NCBI RefSeq assembly: GCF_927798215.1
Contig: NZ_CAKMMW010000013.1
Coordinates: 62,001 to 126,000, forward strand
DNA length: 64,000 nucleotides
Source of the DNA: Paenibacillus_E allorhizoplanae
Lineage (GTDB): Bacteria > Bacillota > Bacilli > Paenibacillales > NBRC-103111
Direction of reading: 5' to 3'
Shown here: one piece after another, positions 25,071-34,216 of the stretch
Numbering within the stretch: position 1 is the stretch's first letter
How the letters are laid out: each line of letters starts with the position of its first letter
The notes under the pieces: generated by a model
What the model was told of the DNA's origin: nothing
What the model saw: the letters and a program-made list of their open reading frames with translations, nothing else
The model's database searches: none
Made by a program: the position numbers and the translations under genes

Positions 25071-25583
25071 TTAATATTGAACAAGTGAAACGACATCAAA
25101 ACCTTCGAATTTGCTGCGGCCATCCAAGTACGTAAGCTCGATTAAGAAAGCAGCTCCGACGATTTCACCACCAAGCTGTTTGATCAAATCAACGGACGTT
25201 TGAATCGTTCCGCCTGTTGCAAGCAAGTCATCCGCAATAAGCACTTTCTGTCCAGGCTTAATGGCATCCTTGTGCATAGCCAACTTATCTTTGCCGTACT
25301 CAAGCGCATAATCAGCTTCGATCGTTTCGCCGGGCAATTTGCCACTTTTGCGAATTGGAATAAAGCCCACGCCGAGTGCTGTAGCCAGAGGGGCACCAAT
25401 GACAAATCCACGCGCTTCCGGACCTGCAATTACGTCAATTTCCTTGTCTTGTATGAGTTGTTTTAATTGCTCGATGGCTTCTTTATACACAGGGCCATTC
25501 TGCAGCAGCGTCGTAATATCTTTAAAACGAATGCCTGGCTGTGGAAAATCCGGGATAACTCGGATATAATCTTTGAAATTCAT
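25071..25583 (-). CDS. apt: Adenine phosphoribosyltransferase
   Basis: 170 residues. It salvages adenine to AMP using PRPP. The PRPP-binding motif is VLIADDLLATGGTIQTSVDL (about residue 120), with the flexible loop RKSGKLPGETIEADYALEYG preceding it and GPEARGFVIGAPLA near residue 56. Situated between recJ and rel as in B. subtilis. Start ATG 25583 follows TTGGAGGAAATC. Confidence 0.96.
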   Translation of the reverse strand: MNFKDYIRVIPDFPQPGIRFKDITTLLQNGPVYKEAIEQLKQLIQDKEIDVIAGPEARGFVIGAPLATALGVGFIPIRKSGKLPGETIEADYALEYGKDKLAMHKDAIKPGQKVLIADDLLATGGTIQTSVDLIKQLGGEIVGAAFLIELTYLDGRSKFEGFDVVSLVQY

Positions 25584-25609
25584 ATGATTTCCTCCAATGT
25601 AAACTCTGT

Positions 25610-28027
25610 TTATTTTATGTGATCAGCGATCCATTGCTCCAGCTCTTTCGCTGAAGAATACATAACAATGGCTTCAACTTCTTGACGATGCAATCGATGC
25701 TGGTACAATCGTGATGTTGTTAAATCTCTTTTGGCAGGTGTGGCACTTAATGTAACCATATTATCATGTTTTACGACAAATTCTAATTCCTCAAAAACAG
25801 ATAAAATAAAATGAATCATTCCGAGTGATAATCCTGACCGTTTACTGAAAGATGTCATCATCCTGGTATCTTGCAGTTGAAGTGATTTCTCCTTTTGCAA
25901 GGTACCATACAGCATCTTGAACATATCCCTTGAAGGCAAAGTATTGCCGCTGTCCTGCCCTAGCTCGGCAAATACAGGGTAGCACCGCATCATCCCTGTC
26001 GCCTGCTGAAGTACTGATTTCAAGCTGTCAATACGACGAGGCAACGTGTACAGAATGACATCTTGCAGCTCATCGAACGCAACCCCGTTCGCTGCCTCAT
26101 TGGCTGGCCTTACTTGGCCAGTATCTTGCACGATCCAATACGGCACTTGATGCCCAACTTGTGCAGCTATTGTTTGATACAACGGTGCATCCGCTTCATC
26201 AAACAGCACGATTCCAGGTGAGCGCAGTGGTGCCGCTGGTCCTGCTGAGAGATTGCTCGCAAGCGCTGCAAGCTTCAGGTGTAATTGTCCCGTGCCACGC
26301 CAATCAAATACCTGCGTGTGCGGGATTCGCAGATCCTGCATGATGATCTGTGGCTTTCTAACACCATTCCACTCATTAATCGAAAGTTCTCCTAAGATAT
26401 CTATCTTGGCCGAGGGGGCAATTAATGCTGCTAAACTACCTTTGCCAAAGCCCACGGCTTCTACCGAACAGCTAACTTCATCCTTAGCTTGAGATAGTCC
26501 CAGCTTCAAATGCTGTTTTTCTTTGCCCATGGTCCGAATATCTTCAAGACCTAAATCCGTGAACATGAACTTAGGCGATGGATTCCCCATTCCGAAAGGT
26601 GCCAGTAATTCTAGCCCCTCAATGCTTGCAATCGGGACATCAGCTAGGTTGCACGCATTATCTACCCGTAATACAGGTACGAAGTCCTGATCCGTTAACG
26701 TTGCTGCTGCAAGCTCATTTAGTCGAATTGCGAAAGCTTCCAGATGGCTGCTATCCAAGCTCATCCCTGCCGCTGCTTGATGACCACCGTAGTGGTCCAG
26801 CAGGTCCTTACAAGCTGTCAATGCTTTGTGCAAATCAAAGCCTGCAATCGAACGTGCAGAGCCTTTGGCCATGCCCTTCTGCGGATCAATGCTCAACACA
26901 AGCGTAGGTCGATAGAATTTCTCCACAATCTTGGAGGCTACAATCCCAACGACACCAACATTCCAGTTCTCTTTAGCTACGACAATGACTTTATCCAAGC
27001 CCTTCGCTCGCTGCTCCTCAGCCATCGCAAATGCTTCTTGGACCATATCCTCAACAATTTGTTGACGCTCTTTATTCAGCATATCCAATTCGAAGGCAAT
27101 TTGCTCCGCTACTTTTTCATCTGTTGTGGTCAACAGCTTGACGGCAATGTCAGCCGCTTCTAAGCGACCACTCGCATTAATTTTCGGAGCGAGCGAGAAA
27201 CCGATGTGTCCAGCAGTAATCTCTTTCCGTTCAATGCCCGATACACCGATCAGCGAACGAAATCCAACATAGCTGGAATCCTGCATACGTGCGAGGCCCA
27301 TCTTCACTAGCAACCGATTCTCACCTGTGAGCGGCATAAGGTCGGCAACGGTTCCAAGCGCAGCGAACTCAAGAAGTTCCTCTGGAAATCGCTCTAGCAG
27401 CGCATGCGCAAGTTTAAACGCCACACCTACACCTGCTAAAAGCTTGTAGGGATACGGACAGCCAGGCTTCTTAGGATTAATCACAGCTAAGGCGTCAGGC
27501 AGCACTTCTGGTGGTTCATGATGATCAGTCACAATCACATCTAAACCAATTTCATGGCAATACGCTATTTCTTCAACAGCACTTATTCCCGTATCCACAG
27601 TGATAAGCAACTGGACACCTTGTTCCTTGGCCAAGTCCATTGCAGCACGATTCAATCCATAGCCTTCACGAATCCGATGTGGAATGTAAGTATCGAAATG
27701 TGCCCCTAACCCTTTTAACAAATGCGCCATTAAGGATGTACTGCTTACTCCATCTGCATCATAATCACCGTAAATACGAATGAATTCCTTATTGTGTAAG
27801 GCTTTGCGAATACGCTCTACAGCCGGGAGCATCCCATCTAACAAATAGGGATCATGGTAATCACCGACGCCACCTTGCATAAATTGTTTGGCCTCAGACA
27901 CGCTGCGAATATCTCGAAGAACTAGAATACGGGCTACCAAGGGATCCAATTGCAGCTCACGAACAAATTCTTCAACAAGCGCCTCATCCGCATTTCCAAT
28001 GTTCCATCTTGCCTTCGGTGCTAGCAC
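25610..28027 (-). CDS. recJ: Single-stranded-DNA exonuclease RecJ
   Basis: 805 residues, the long Firmicutes form with an extra C-terminal domain. DHH-family motifs: YGDYDADGVSSTSLM (about residue 84), VTDHHEPP (about 165) and the DHHA1 motif GGHQAAAGMSLD (about 415), followed by an OB-fold region. RecJ degrades single-stranded DNA 5' to 3' in recombination and mismatch repair. The C-terminal 230 residues (from about 570) are less conserved and of unknown role. It lies 26 bp before apt. Confidence 0.95.
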   Translation of the reverse strand: MLAPKARWNIGNADEALVEEFVRELQLDPLVARILVLRDIRSVSEAKQFMQGGVGDYHDPYLLDGMLPAVERIRKALHNKEFIRIYGDYDADGVSSTSLMAHLLKGLGAHFDTYIPHRIREGYGLNRAAMDLAKEQGVQLLITVDTGISAVEEIAYCHEIGLDVIVTDHHEPPEVLPDALAVINPKKPGCPYPYKLLAGVGVAFKLAHALLERFPEELLEFAALGTVADLMPLTGENRLLVKMGLARMQDSSYVGFRSLIGVSGIERKEITAGHIGFSLAPKINASGRLEAADIAVKLLTTTDEKVAEQIAFELDMLNKERQQIVEDMVQEAFAMAEEQRAKGLDKVIVVAKENWNVGVVGIVASKIVEKFYRPTLVLSIDPQKGMAKGSARSIAGFDLHKALTACKDLLDHYGGHQAAAGMSLDSSHLEAFAIRLNELAAATLTDQDFVPVLRVDNACNLADVPIASIEGLELLAPFGMGNPSPKFMFTDLGLEDIRTMGKEKQHLKLGLSQAKDEVSCSVEAVGFGKGSLAALIAPSAKIDILGELSINEWNGVRKPQIIMQDLRIPHTQVFDWRGTGQLHLKLAALASNLSAGPAAPLRSPGIVLFDEADAPLYQTIAAQVGHQVPYWIVQDTGQVRPANEAANGVAFDELQDVILYTLPRRIDSLKSVLQQATGMMRCYPVFAELGQDSGNTLPSRDMFKMLYGTLQKEKSLQLQDTRMMTSFSKRSGLSLGMIHFILSVFEELEFVVKHDNMVTLSATPAKRDLTTSRLYQHRLHRQEVEAIVMYSSAKELEQWIADHIK

Positions 28028-28093
28028 TTGGTGGCTCCTCCTTGGTGTTTTCCTATGAAAATTTCACGGTACGTAATCTTCGAAAACAATGAT

Positions 28094-29044
28094 TTAGTGT
28101 AAAACAGACGGCAGCTCACTTGCTTCCACATCTGCCTGCTTATAAGGGTAACCTGCATCGTAAGGATTTACATGTATGTATACATGCGATACATGATGGT
28201 ATTGCTTCATCAGCTGTTGTTTAATCTTCTTTGACACCTCATGCCCTTCCCAAACTGAGAGCCTAGGATTCACACTGATCGTCATGTCGATGACAACATA
28301 ATGCCCGTGTTCTCTCGCGTTCAAATCATCAACCGTAATCACACCATGAATCTTTTGAACAGCTTTAACAAAATCAGCTGCCTCTTCTTGGTGAAGAACT
28401 TTTGCTGTTGGTGTAGATATGGTTTTGCTGACTAACGAGAAACCCATTCTACCTATAAAAAGTGCAACGATGAGTCCTGCAAAGGTGTCTACATAAGAAA
28501 ATGCAGTAAAACCAATTGCTTGAGTCAGCATCGTGTAGAGAACACTAACAGTGACCACAAAAGAAGAGTATATATCGGAACGGCGTCTTCGTGCATTGGC
28601 AATAAATTCCTCAGTCCCTAACTGTTTACCAAGCTTACTTAAGAATTGGAACATCGCTTCCTTCGCAAGCAGCGAAATAACGAGAACAGCGAAGGTCATT
28701 ACGGTAGCATCATATTCGACCTGGTTGATCAACGATTTAACCGTAATAACGCCTAATTCAGCACCAATTACTAAGATCAAGACAATGAATAGGATAGAAC
28801 TTACTGAAATTTGTGGATCCAATCCACGTAAAGAAGCTCCAGCAAGTTGCACTCTCATCATCCTTACTCTGTTGATGGCAGCAGCAACTACACAAATTCC
28901 TGCTCCCGACTGCGCGGCAGCTGCGATCAGAGAATTACTATGTACTTGAAAGCCAACAATCCCTATCAGACAAGCTAACACGGTAAGTACAAGTATTGCT
29001 GACCAAAGCGCGTATTCTGTCTTATGAAATCCCTCATCATTCAC
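28094..29044 (-). CDS. Cation diffusion facilitator-like protein with altered metal site
   Basis: 316 residues with six hydrophobic segments and a C-terminal ZT-dimer domain (VKAVQKIHGVITVDDLNARE onwards), the CDF architecture. The transport-site residues are mostly missing: in TM2 the usual D-x3-H-x3-D pattern is replaced by Ala42, Gln45 and Gly49 (SLIAAAAQSGAG), and in TM5 the usual HHRSD reads RRRSD (Arg154 in place of His, Asp157 kept). Zinc or manganese export by the canonical route therefore looks doubtful. The GTG start at 29044 has AGGGGGAA at good spacing. It lies between recJ and secF. Confidence 0.8.
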   Translation of the reverse strand: MNDEGFHKTEYALWSAILVLTVLACLIGIVGFQVHSNSLIAAAAQSGAGICVVAAAINRVRMMRVQLAGASLRGLDPQISVSSILFIVLILVIGAELGVITVKSLINQVEYDATVMTFAVLVISLLAKEAMFQFLSKLGKQLGTEEFIANARRRRSDIYSSFVVTVSVLYTMLTQAIGFTAFSYVDTFAGLIVALFIGRMGFSLVSKTISTPTAKVLHQEEAADFVKAVQKIHGVITVDDLNAREHGHYVVIDMTISVNPRLSVWEGHEVSKKIKQQLMKQYHHVSHVYIHVNPYDAGYPYKQADVEASELPSVLH

Positions 29045-29072
29045 GTGGACATTCCCCCTGAACGGATACAAA

Positions 29073-29095
29073 GGCCGCGCAACAATCACGCGGCC
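29073..29095 (-). terminator. Terminator after secF
   Basis: GGCCGCG (29073-29079) pairs with CGCGGCC (29089-29095); the minus-strand transcript continues TTTGTATCC. The T-run is short, so termination may be partial. Confidence 0.65.
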
Positions 29096-29109
29096 GGTTA
29101 TTATGGTTA

Positions 29110-30036
29110 TTACGCTGCAGCTTTCTTTTTAGAACGTGATAAGGAATTTCTTTTGAACAAATACCATAAGGAACATGCAATGAATACGGAAGAGTAGGCA
29201 CCGCTCGTTAAACCAATTAACTTGGCCAAAGCGAACAACTTAATGGACTCGCTTCCGAATAGATACAAACAACCTGCTGCGATTAACACGACGAGTACGG
29301 TATTGATGTTACGTGCCATCGTTTGCCAGATACTGTCGTTAACGAGCGCAACTAGATCTGCATCAGTCTTCAGTTTAGCGAAACGCAGATTCTCACGAAT
29401 CCGGTCAAAAATAACGATCTTATCATTAATAGAATAACCGATTGTGGTCAATACAGCCGCAAGGAACGGAAGGTTTACCTCGAAGCGGAAAATGGCAAAC
29501 ATTGCGATAACGATGAAAGCATCGTGCAGAATCGCGATAATCGCAGCCAAGGCAAAACGCCATTCAAAACGGATACTAACGTACAGACAAATCAACACAC
29601 TTGAAATCGCAACAGCATAGACAGCTTTCATCAATAATTCTTTTGCCAGCTGTGGATCCACAGTATTAACTTCCTTCGAAACTTCTGCGCTATAGGCAGT
29701 TGCAAAAGCGGTTTGAATTTTGTTAACCGTCGCATCATCCAGGACATCATCGAAACGGATAGACACACGATCACTGTTATTACCACCAATTGTAGGATCT
29801 GCGTATTTCGACTTCACATCACCGCTGGTGTTCAAGCCATGCATGATTTCCTCAACCTTCGCACTATCCATCTGCTTACCGACAACAAGATCGATATTCG
29901 TTCCTGCTTTGAAATCGACACCGAAATTCATGCCTGAGGTTAACATAACAACTAACCCGATGATAAGAACTGCAGCCGAAATGATGAAAAATTTATTGCG
30001 ATTCTTTACAAAATCAAACTTTTGCTTAGAGTCCAC
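29110..30036 (-). CDS. secF: Protein translocase subunit SecF
   Basis: 308 residues, six membrane segments with a periplasmic-side domain between TM1 and TM2. TM4 carries GYSINDKIVIFDRIRENLR, the family motif, and the N-terminal GMNFGVDFKAGTNIDLVV matches the SecD/SecF fold. SecDF uses the proton motive force to help complete export through SecYEG. The GTG start at 30036 overlaps the secD end by 11 bases, with AAGGAGG upstream, so translational coupling is likely. In B. subtilis SecDF is one fused protein; here it is split. Confidence 0.95.
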   Translation of the reverse strand: MDSKQKFDFVKNRNKFFIISAAVLIIGLVVMLTSGMNFGVDFKAGTNIDLVVGKQMDSAKVEEIMHGLNTSGDVKSKYADPTIGGNNSDRVSIRFDDVLDDATVNKIQTAFATAYSAEVSKEVNTVDPQLAKELLMKAVYAVAISSVLICLYVSIRFEWRFALAAIIAILHDAFIVIAMFAIFRFEVNLPFLAAVLTTIGYSINDKIVIFDRIRENLRFAKLKTDADLVALVNDSIWQTMARNINTVLVVLIAAGCLYLFGSESIKLFALAKLIGLTSGAYSSVFIACSLWYLFKRNSLSRSKKKAAA

Positions 30037-31261
30037 GGATGTCTGCCTCCTTCACACCGAAATAACTTGGCTTTTTCAGCAAATTACCCCGGATAATAAG
30101 ATGTAGCAGCCATCTGGAGAACAACACGTTCGTTAAGATACTGATAATAATACTCATCATCGTAATAACTGCGAATCCGCGAATGGCACCGTTACCTACG
30201 TAATAAAGTACGATACCCGCGATTAAATTCGTTACGTTCGCGTCCATAATCGTACGGAAGGAATGCTTCGTCCCTGCTTTCAAGGAGGAAAGGATACTCT
30301 TGCCTGCACGGATTTCTTCGCGAATTCTTTCGTATGTGATAATGTTCGCATCAACGGCCATTCCCGCACCTAATACAAGGGCAGCAATACCAGGCAACGT
30401 CAACGTGGCATTCATAAAGTCGAAGATCGCGAGTAGAACCCAAACATACGTAATCAAAGTGAATGCCGCTACTAATCCAGGAACACGGTAGTAAATCACC
30501 ATGAACAAGAAGATTAAGATCGAAGCGATTAACCCTGCTCTTGCTGTCTCGTGCAAGGAAGCTTTACCTAATGTAGCATCAACACGCTGTATGTATTTCT
30601 CTGTTAATTTCAGTGGCATAGCACCCAAATTAATCATTTTGGCTACATTCGTTGCCTCAGCAACGCTAGTTTGTGTAATGATGGCTGAGTCACTATCGAT
30701 TGGAAAATTGACAGATGCCGTCGATTGAACTACATCATCCAAATAAATGGACAACGTGCTGCCAACCAGCTTTGTTGTTACTTCTTTGAATTTCTCTCTG
30801 CTCTTCATTTTGATCTCTACGATCGGTTGCTTCGTATTCGGATCATAGCTTAATTTCGCTGCGTTCTCGACGAAGTCAGTTCCATTCATGTACACCGTTC
30901 CATCAGGACCTCTGAATGTAAGTACAGAAGGTTTGGACATCAGGGTACGAACTTCTTCTTCGTTCTCTACACCAGCGAGACGGACACGGATACGATCGGA
31001 TCCTTCTGGGTAAACCTCAGGTTCCGCCACACCAAGTCTGTCGGCACGTTTTGCAAGACTTTCCGCTGCTTCCGAAAGCGTTTGCTTCGTTAGCGGTTGT
31101 CCCGCTGTCAAAGGCTCTGCTGTGTACAGAATTTCAAAACCGCCTTTTAAATCCAATCCAAGTTTAATTCGGTCTACAAGACTTGGGCTTGTTACTCCTA
31201 CTGCCGCAAGAACAATGACAACCGTTAGAAAAAAGAACGAAATTCTTTTCCAATCCAGCAT
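30026..31261 (-). CDS. secD: Protein translocase subunit SecD
   Basis: 411 residues. TM1 (ISFFFLTVVIVLAAVGV) precedes the large external domain starting LGLDLKGGFEILYT (about residue 34), then five more membrane spans with GAGMAVDANIITYERIREEI (about residue 300), the SecD signature in TM4. It is shorter in the external domain than the E. coli protein, as usual in Firmicutes. It acts with SecF downstream. Confidence 0.96.
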   Translation of the reverse strand: MLDWKRISFFFLTVVIVLAAVGVTSPSLVDRIKLGLDLKGGFEILYTAEPLTAGQPLTKQTLSEAAESLAKRADRLGVAEPEVYPEGSDRIRVRLAGVENEEEVRTLMSKPSVLTFRGPDGTVYMNGTDFVENAAKLSYDPNTKQPIVEIKMKSREKFKEVTTKLVGSTLSIYLDDVVQSTASVNFPIDSDSAIITQTSVAEATNVAKMINLGAMPLKLTEKYIQRVDATLGKASLHETARAGLIASILIFLFMVIYYRVPGLVAAFTLITYVWVLLAIFDFMNATLTLPGIAALVLGAGMAVDANIITYERIREEIRAGKSILSSLKAGTKHSFRTIMDANVTNLIAGIVLYYVGNGAIRGFAVITMMSIIISILTNVLFSRWLLHLIIRGNLLKKPSYFGVKEADIRGL

Positions 31262-31350
31262 CTGTTGCTAGTCTCCCTTCAATACTCAATATGCCTATTA
31301 TACTCAGGTCTGAAAAACGAGTCAATTTAAGTCGTTTCACGCAAAAAATA

Positions 31351-31372
31351 AGCCCATTCTTAGAATTGGGCT
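31351..31372 (-). terminator. Terminator overlapping the comN stop codon
   Basis: Minus strand AGCCCAATTCT and AGAATGGGCT form a stem followed by TATTTTTTG. The comN stop codon (complement of 31360-31362) lies in the loop, so the last codons are part of the hairpin. Confidence 0.88.
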
Positions 31373-31644
31373 CCTCTATACATGCTAATCGTCATCCAGT
31401 TCATAAACGCCGTAGATTTGAGGGACAAAATGTCATTTACGATTTGATGGAGAGAGGGCAACCCTGTCTTGCGGTATTTATCGCTTACACAATCCCATAT
31501 ATCCTTGCCAGTAACGTGCTCGTACCCAAGCAGATTAAATTCCTCAACCTTGCTCAAACATAAGCTTTCAATGATTTCATTCAGTTCTTGATCCGACATA
31601 CCTGGATTCTCTTCTTCACTTCCGTTATCCTGTGCGTCATTCAT
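31360..31644 (-). CDS. comN: ComN-family post-transcriptional regulator
   Basis: 94 residues. The block LCLSKVEEFNLLGYEHVTGK followed by DIWDCVSDKYRKTGLPSLHQ and the end DILSLKSTAFMNWMTISMY matches the ComN (YrzD) family, next to secDF as in B. subtilis. There, ComN affects competence gene mRNA (comE) and binds DivIVA at the poles. The start was set at ATG 31644 (MNDAQDNGSEE) after TAGGAGGATCC; the frame is open to 31695. An imperfectly explained hairpin lies just before the ribosome binding site. Confidence 0.88.
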   Translation of the reverse strand: MNDAQDNGSEEENPGMSDQELNEIIESLCLSKVEEFNLLGYEHVTGKDIWDCVSDKYRKTGLPSLHQIVNDILSLKSTAFMNWMTISMYRGAQF

Positions 31645-31660
31645 GGGGGATCCTCCTAAA

Positions 31661-31680
31661 AGTTTTGCTGGAGCAAAACT
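31661..31680 (-). promoter_or_regulatory. Hairpin directly upstream of comN ribosome binding site
   Basis: AGTTTTGC (31661-31668) and GCAAAACT (31673-31680) form a perfect 8-bp stem with a 4-nt loop. The minus-strand transcript then reads TTTTAGGAGG, so the hairpin plus a short U-run sits right before the Shine-Dalgarno. It could be a weak attenuator or an mRNA-stabilising structure. Confidence 0.45.
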
Positions 31681-31848
31681 AACTTTCGTAAGCATGAGCT
31701 AGGGCATTCGTTTTACCTGTATGATATATAGTTCGATAGCCACCTCGGAATTTCCTGCCAAATGCGCACTTGTCCATAAAATCTTAGCATGAGCTTGGAC
31801 AGCTCGCGCATAGTCATAGGTATGACATTATCGGAAGAGGGTATGGCA

Positions 31849-33414
31849 GTGACCAAGCAGTCGTTTATTAGAGGTACAATGATCCTGCTCGCCGCAGGCA
31901 TTTTGAATCGCATACTTGGCTTCATACCCCGAATGACTTTACCGCGCGTGATCGGGGCTGAAGGAATTGGTATTTATCAAATGGGCTGGCCATTCCTGTC
32001 CGTTATTTTAACTATCATTACCGGAGGTATTCCCGTTGCCATTGCCAAGCTGATCGCAGAAGCGGAAGCTGAGAAGAATGAGACCCGGATTCGCAGCATA
32101 TTACGCATATCTCTAGCGATCACGATATCACTTAGCTTTATTTTTACAGTTGTCTGCCTACTAGGAGCTTCATGGATCACATCTCATTTATTGACGGATT
32201 CCCGTGTTTACTATACTTTCCTATGTATGAGCCCCATGATACCCATTATTGGCGTTTCTGCTGTTTATCGCGGCTACTTTCAAGGCAGACAAAATATGAT
32301 TCCTACCGCGACCTCACAAATTATGGAAACATTAATTCGAATTGTCATGGTTCTCGTCTGTTCCTATATGATGGTCCCTTATGGTATCGAATATGCGGCA
32401 GCAGGTGCGATGATTGGCGTTTTGGCAGGTGAAATTGGCGGACTAGCCGTATTGGCTATTCATTTTAGATGGGATAAAAAATCTTTAGCTAAACCTCCAC
32501 TTGCTCAAATAGGAACGAAGAAAACAACGGGTCGACTCTCTAATCTGCGCAGAATCTTACGTATCTCAATCCCGATCACAGGAAGCAAACTCATCGGTGC
32601 TAGCTCCTACTTGTTGGAGTCGATCTTAATTGCTCAAAGCTTAGCGATCGCCGGCATTACCACATCACTTGCAACCGCCCAGTACGGAGCCTTACAAGGT
32701 ATGATCATTCCCATCATCCTTCTACCAAGTGCACTAACCATGTCATTATCCGTTTCTCTGATTCCCTCATTAAGTGAAGCTGCCGCCCGCAAAGACCTCA
32801 AGACGATCCACATGCGTTTGCATCAATCGTTAAAACTCGCTTTAGTGACAGGTGCCCCTTTCTCTGTATTGATGTTTGTACTCGCTGAACCGATTTGCAA
32901 GTATCTGTACAACCAGCCTGATGTCAGTGTCATGCTTAAAATGATGGCGCCGATCGCGATATTTATTTATTTTCAAGCTCCGCTGCAATCTACCTTACAA
33001 GCATTAAACAAGCCTGGAGCTGCTCTAATCAACACGTTAATTGGGTCGACAGTCAAGTTAATCTTAATCTATTGGTTGGCCAGCAAGCCCGAAATGGGCA
33101 TACACGGCGCTGTATTCGCCATTAATGTGAATATCGTTTTGGTTACACTGCTACACTGGAATAGTGTCGTTCGTCTGCTCAAATTCCGTATGGAAGGCAG
33201 TAGTTTCGGGAAAATTGGCGCGGCCATGCTTCTCTCAGGAGTTGTTTGTTATTTCATCATGTACACGCCTTGGGTGTCCGCGACCTGGATACGATTTGTG
33301 TCCTCCTTATTGTTAGGGCTCTTTTCCTATATCTTTTTCATCACGGTATTTGGACTCATCAGTCTTAAAGATATCGGTCGACTGCTGAATATGGGCAAAA
33401 AAATAATACGTTGA
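31849..33414 (+). CDS. spoVB: SpoVB-family polysaccharide/lipid flippase
   Basis: 521 residues, about 14 membrane segments, MATE/MurJ-like fold. The N-terminal FIRGTMILLAAGILNRILGF and IPRMTLPRVIGAEGIGIYQM match SpoVB, needed for spore cortex synthesis and probably exporting a peptidoglycan precursor across the outer forespore membrane. The neighbouring DUF421 and TIGR04086 genes also neighbour spoVB in B. subtilis (yrbG, yrzE). GTG 31849 is eight bases after GGAAGAGG and is preferred; ATG 31843 is too close to it. Confidence 0.88.
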   Translation: MTKQSFIRGTMILLAAGILNRILGFIPRMTLPRVIGAEGIGIYQMGWPFLSVILTIITGGIPVAIAKLIAEAEAEKNETRIRSILRISLAITISLSFIFTVVCLLGASWITSHLLTDSRVYYTFLCMSPMIPIIGVSAVYRGYFQGRQNMIPTATSQIMETLIRIVMVLVCSYMMVPYGIEYAAAGAMIGVLAGEIGGLAVLAIHFRWDKKSLAKPPLAQIGTKKTTGRLSNLRRILRISIPITGSKLIGASSYLLESILIAQSLAIAGITTSLATAQYGALQGMIIPIILLPSALTMSLSVSLIPSLSEAAARKDLKTIHMRLHQSLKLALVTGAPFSVLMFVLAEPICKYLYNQPDVSVMLKMMAPIAIFIYFQAPLQSTLQALNKPGAALINTLIGSTVKLILIYWLASKPEMGIHGAVFAINVNIVLVTLLHWNSVVRLLKFRMEGSSFGKIGAAMLLSGVVCYFIMYTPWVSATWIRFVSSLLLGLFSYIFFITVFGLISLKDIGRLLNMGKKIIR

Positions 33415-33425
33415 ATTCCAGCGAC

Positions 33426-34112
33426 TCACCTCTTGCGATCAAGAAACATTCTGCCGCGATGATCAATTGAACAATAGAAGATTTCTTTAAAATCCCTAGC
33501 TCCTTGTTCTTGCAGCTGATTTTTCAACCAAAATCTCGTTTGACCAATTTTCTCTAAGTTTTCGTCTTGTACTTTACCATCCATAATAAGAGGCAGCGGC
33601 AAGCCTTCGTAACGAATCTTGTTATTTAATTTCGTTACCTCCGGCCCTGTCTCTTTTTCATTTTTATCTTTCTCTACCACACTTAACTTCCCCGAAGGTT
33701 CCAAGATCGCAAATTCTACATCGGCCACGTTCATAATTTTATTTTGTCTCAATTGCAGCATCAGATCATCTAAATTATAACGATGTTTCTTCATTTCGTT
33801 TCGATTAATCATTCCTTTATTGATAAGCACACTCGGTTTCCCGTCGAAAAGCACACGAATGGTGCGACTTTTCAACGTAATATAGGCAATGACAACTTGA
33901 ATAAGCACCAGAGTCCCCATCGGTAAAATACCAGACACAAGAGGCTTCTTCACGTCCTCAAGCACGAACACAGCAATTTCCGCAATCATGATCGAAATGA
34001 CTAGATCGAAAAGCGAAAGCTTACCAATTTCACGTTTCCCCATAATACGAAGCATGAGAAAAACAACAAAATAGATAAGCACCGTACGCAAAAAAATGGT
34101 CAGAATCTCCAT
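33426..34112 (-). CDS. DUF421 membrane protein (YrbG/YetF-like)
   Basis: 228 residues: three N-terminal membrane spans (about residues 5-80, including FFVVFLMLRIMGKREIGKLS-like YFVVFLMLRIMGKREIGKLS) and a cytosolic DUF421 domain with VLFDGKPSVLINKGMINRNE and the C-terminal KEIFYCSIDHRGRMFLDRKR. Some family members (YetF, YdfS) enter spores in B. subtilis; molecular function is unknown. It is convergent with spoVB with an 11-bp gap. Confidence 0.9.
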   Translation of the reverse strand: MEILTIFLRTVLIYFVVFLMLRIMGKREIGKLSLFDLVISIMIAEIAVFVLEDVKKPLVSGILPMGTLVLIQVVIAYITLKSRTIRVLFDGKPSVLINKGMINRNEMKKHRYNLDDLMLQLRQNKIMNVADVEFAILEPSGKLSVVEKDKNEKETGPEVTKLNNKIRYEGLPLPLIMDGKVQDENLEKIGQTRFWLKNQLQEQGARDFKEIFYCSIDHRGRMFLDRKR

Positions 34113-34216
34113 CGCAACCTCCCTGATCTAAGCTCTAGCTCGTTCTCGGAGTTCACTGGTATTCTGACCGCGTACGCACCTCATCATGCAGATATTACGT
34201 ATTCAATTGTTGGCAA

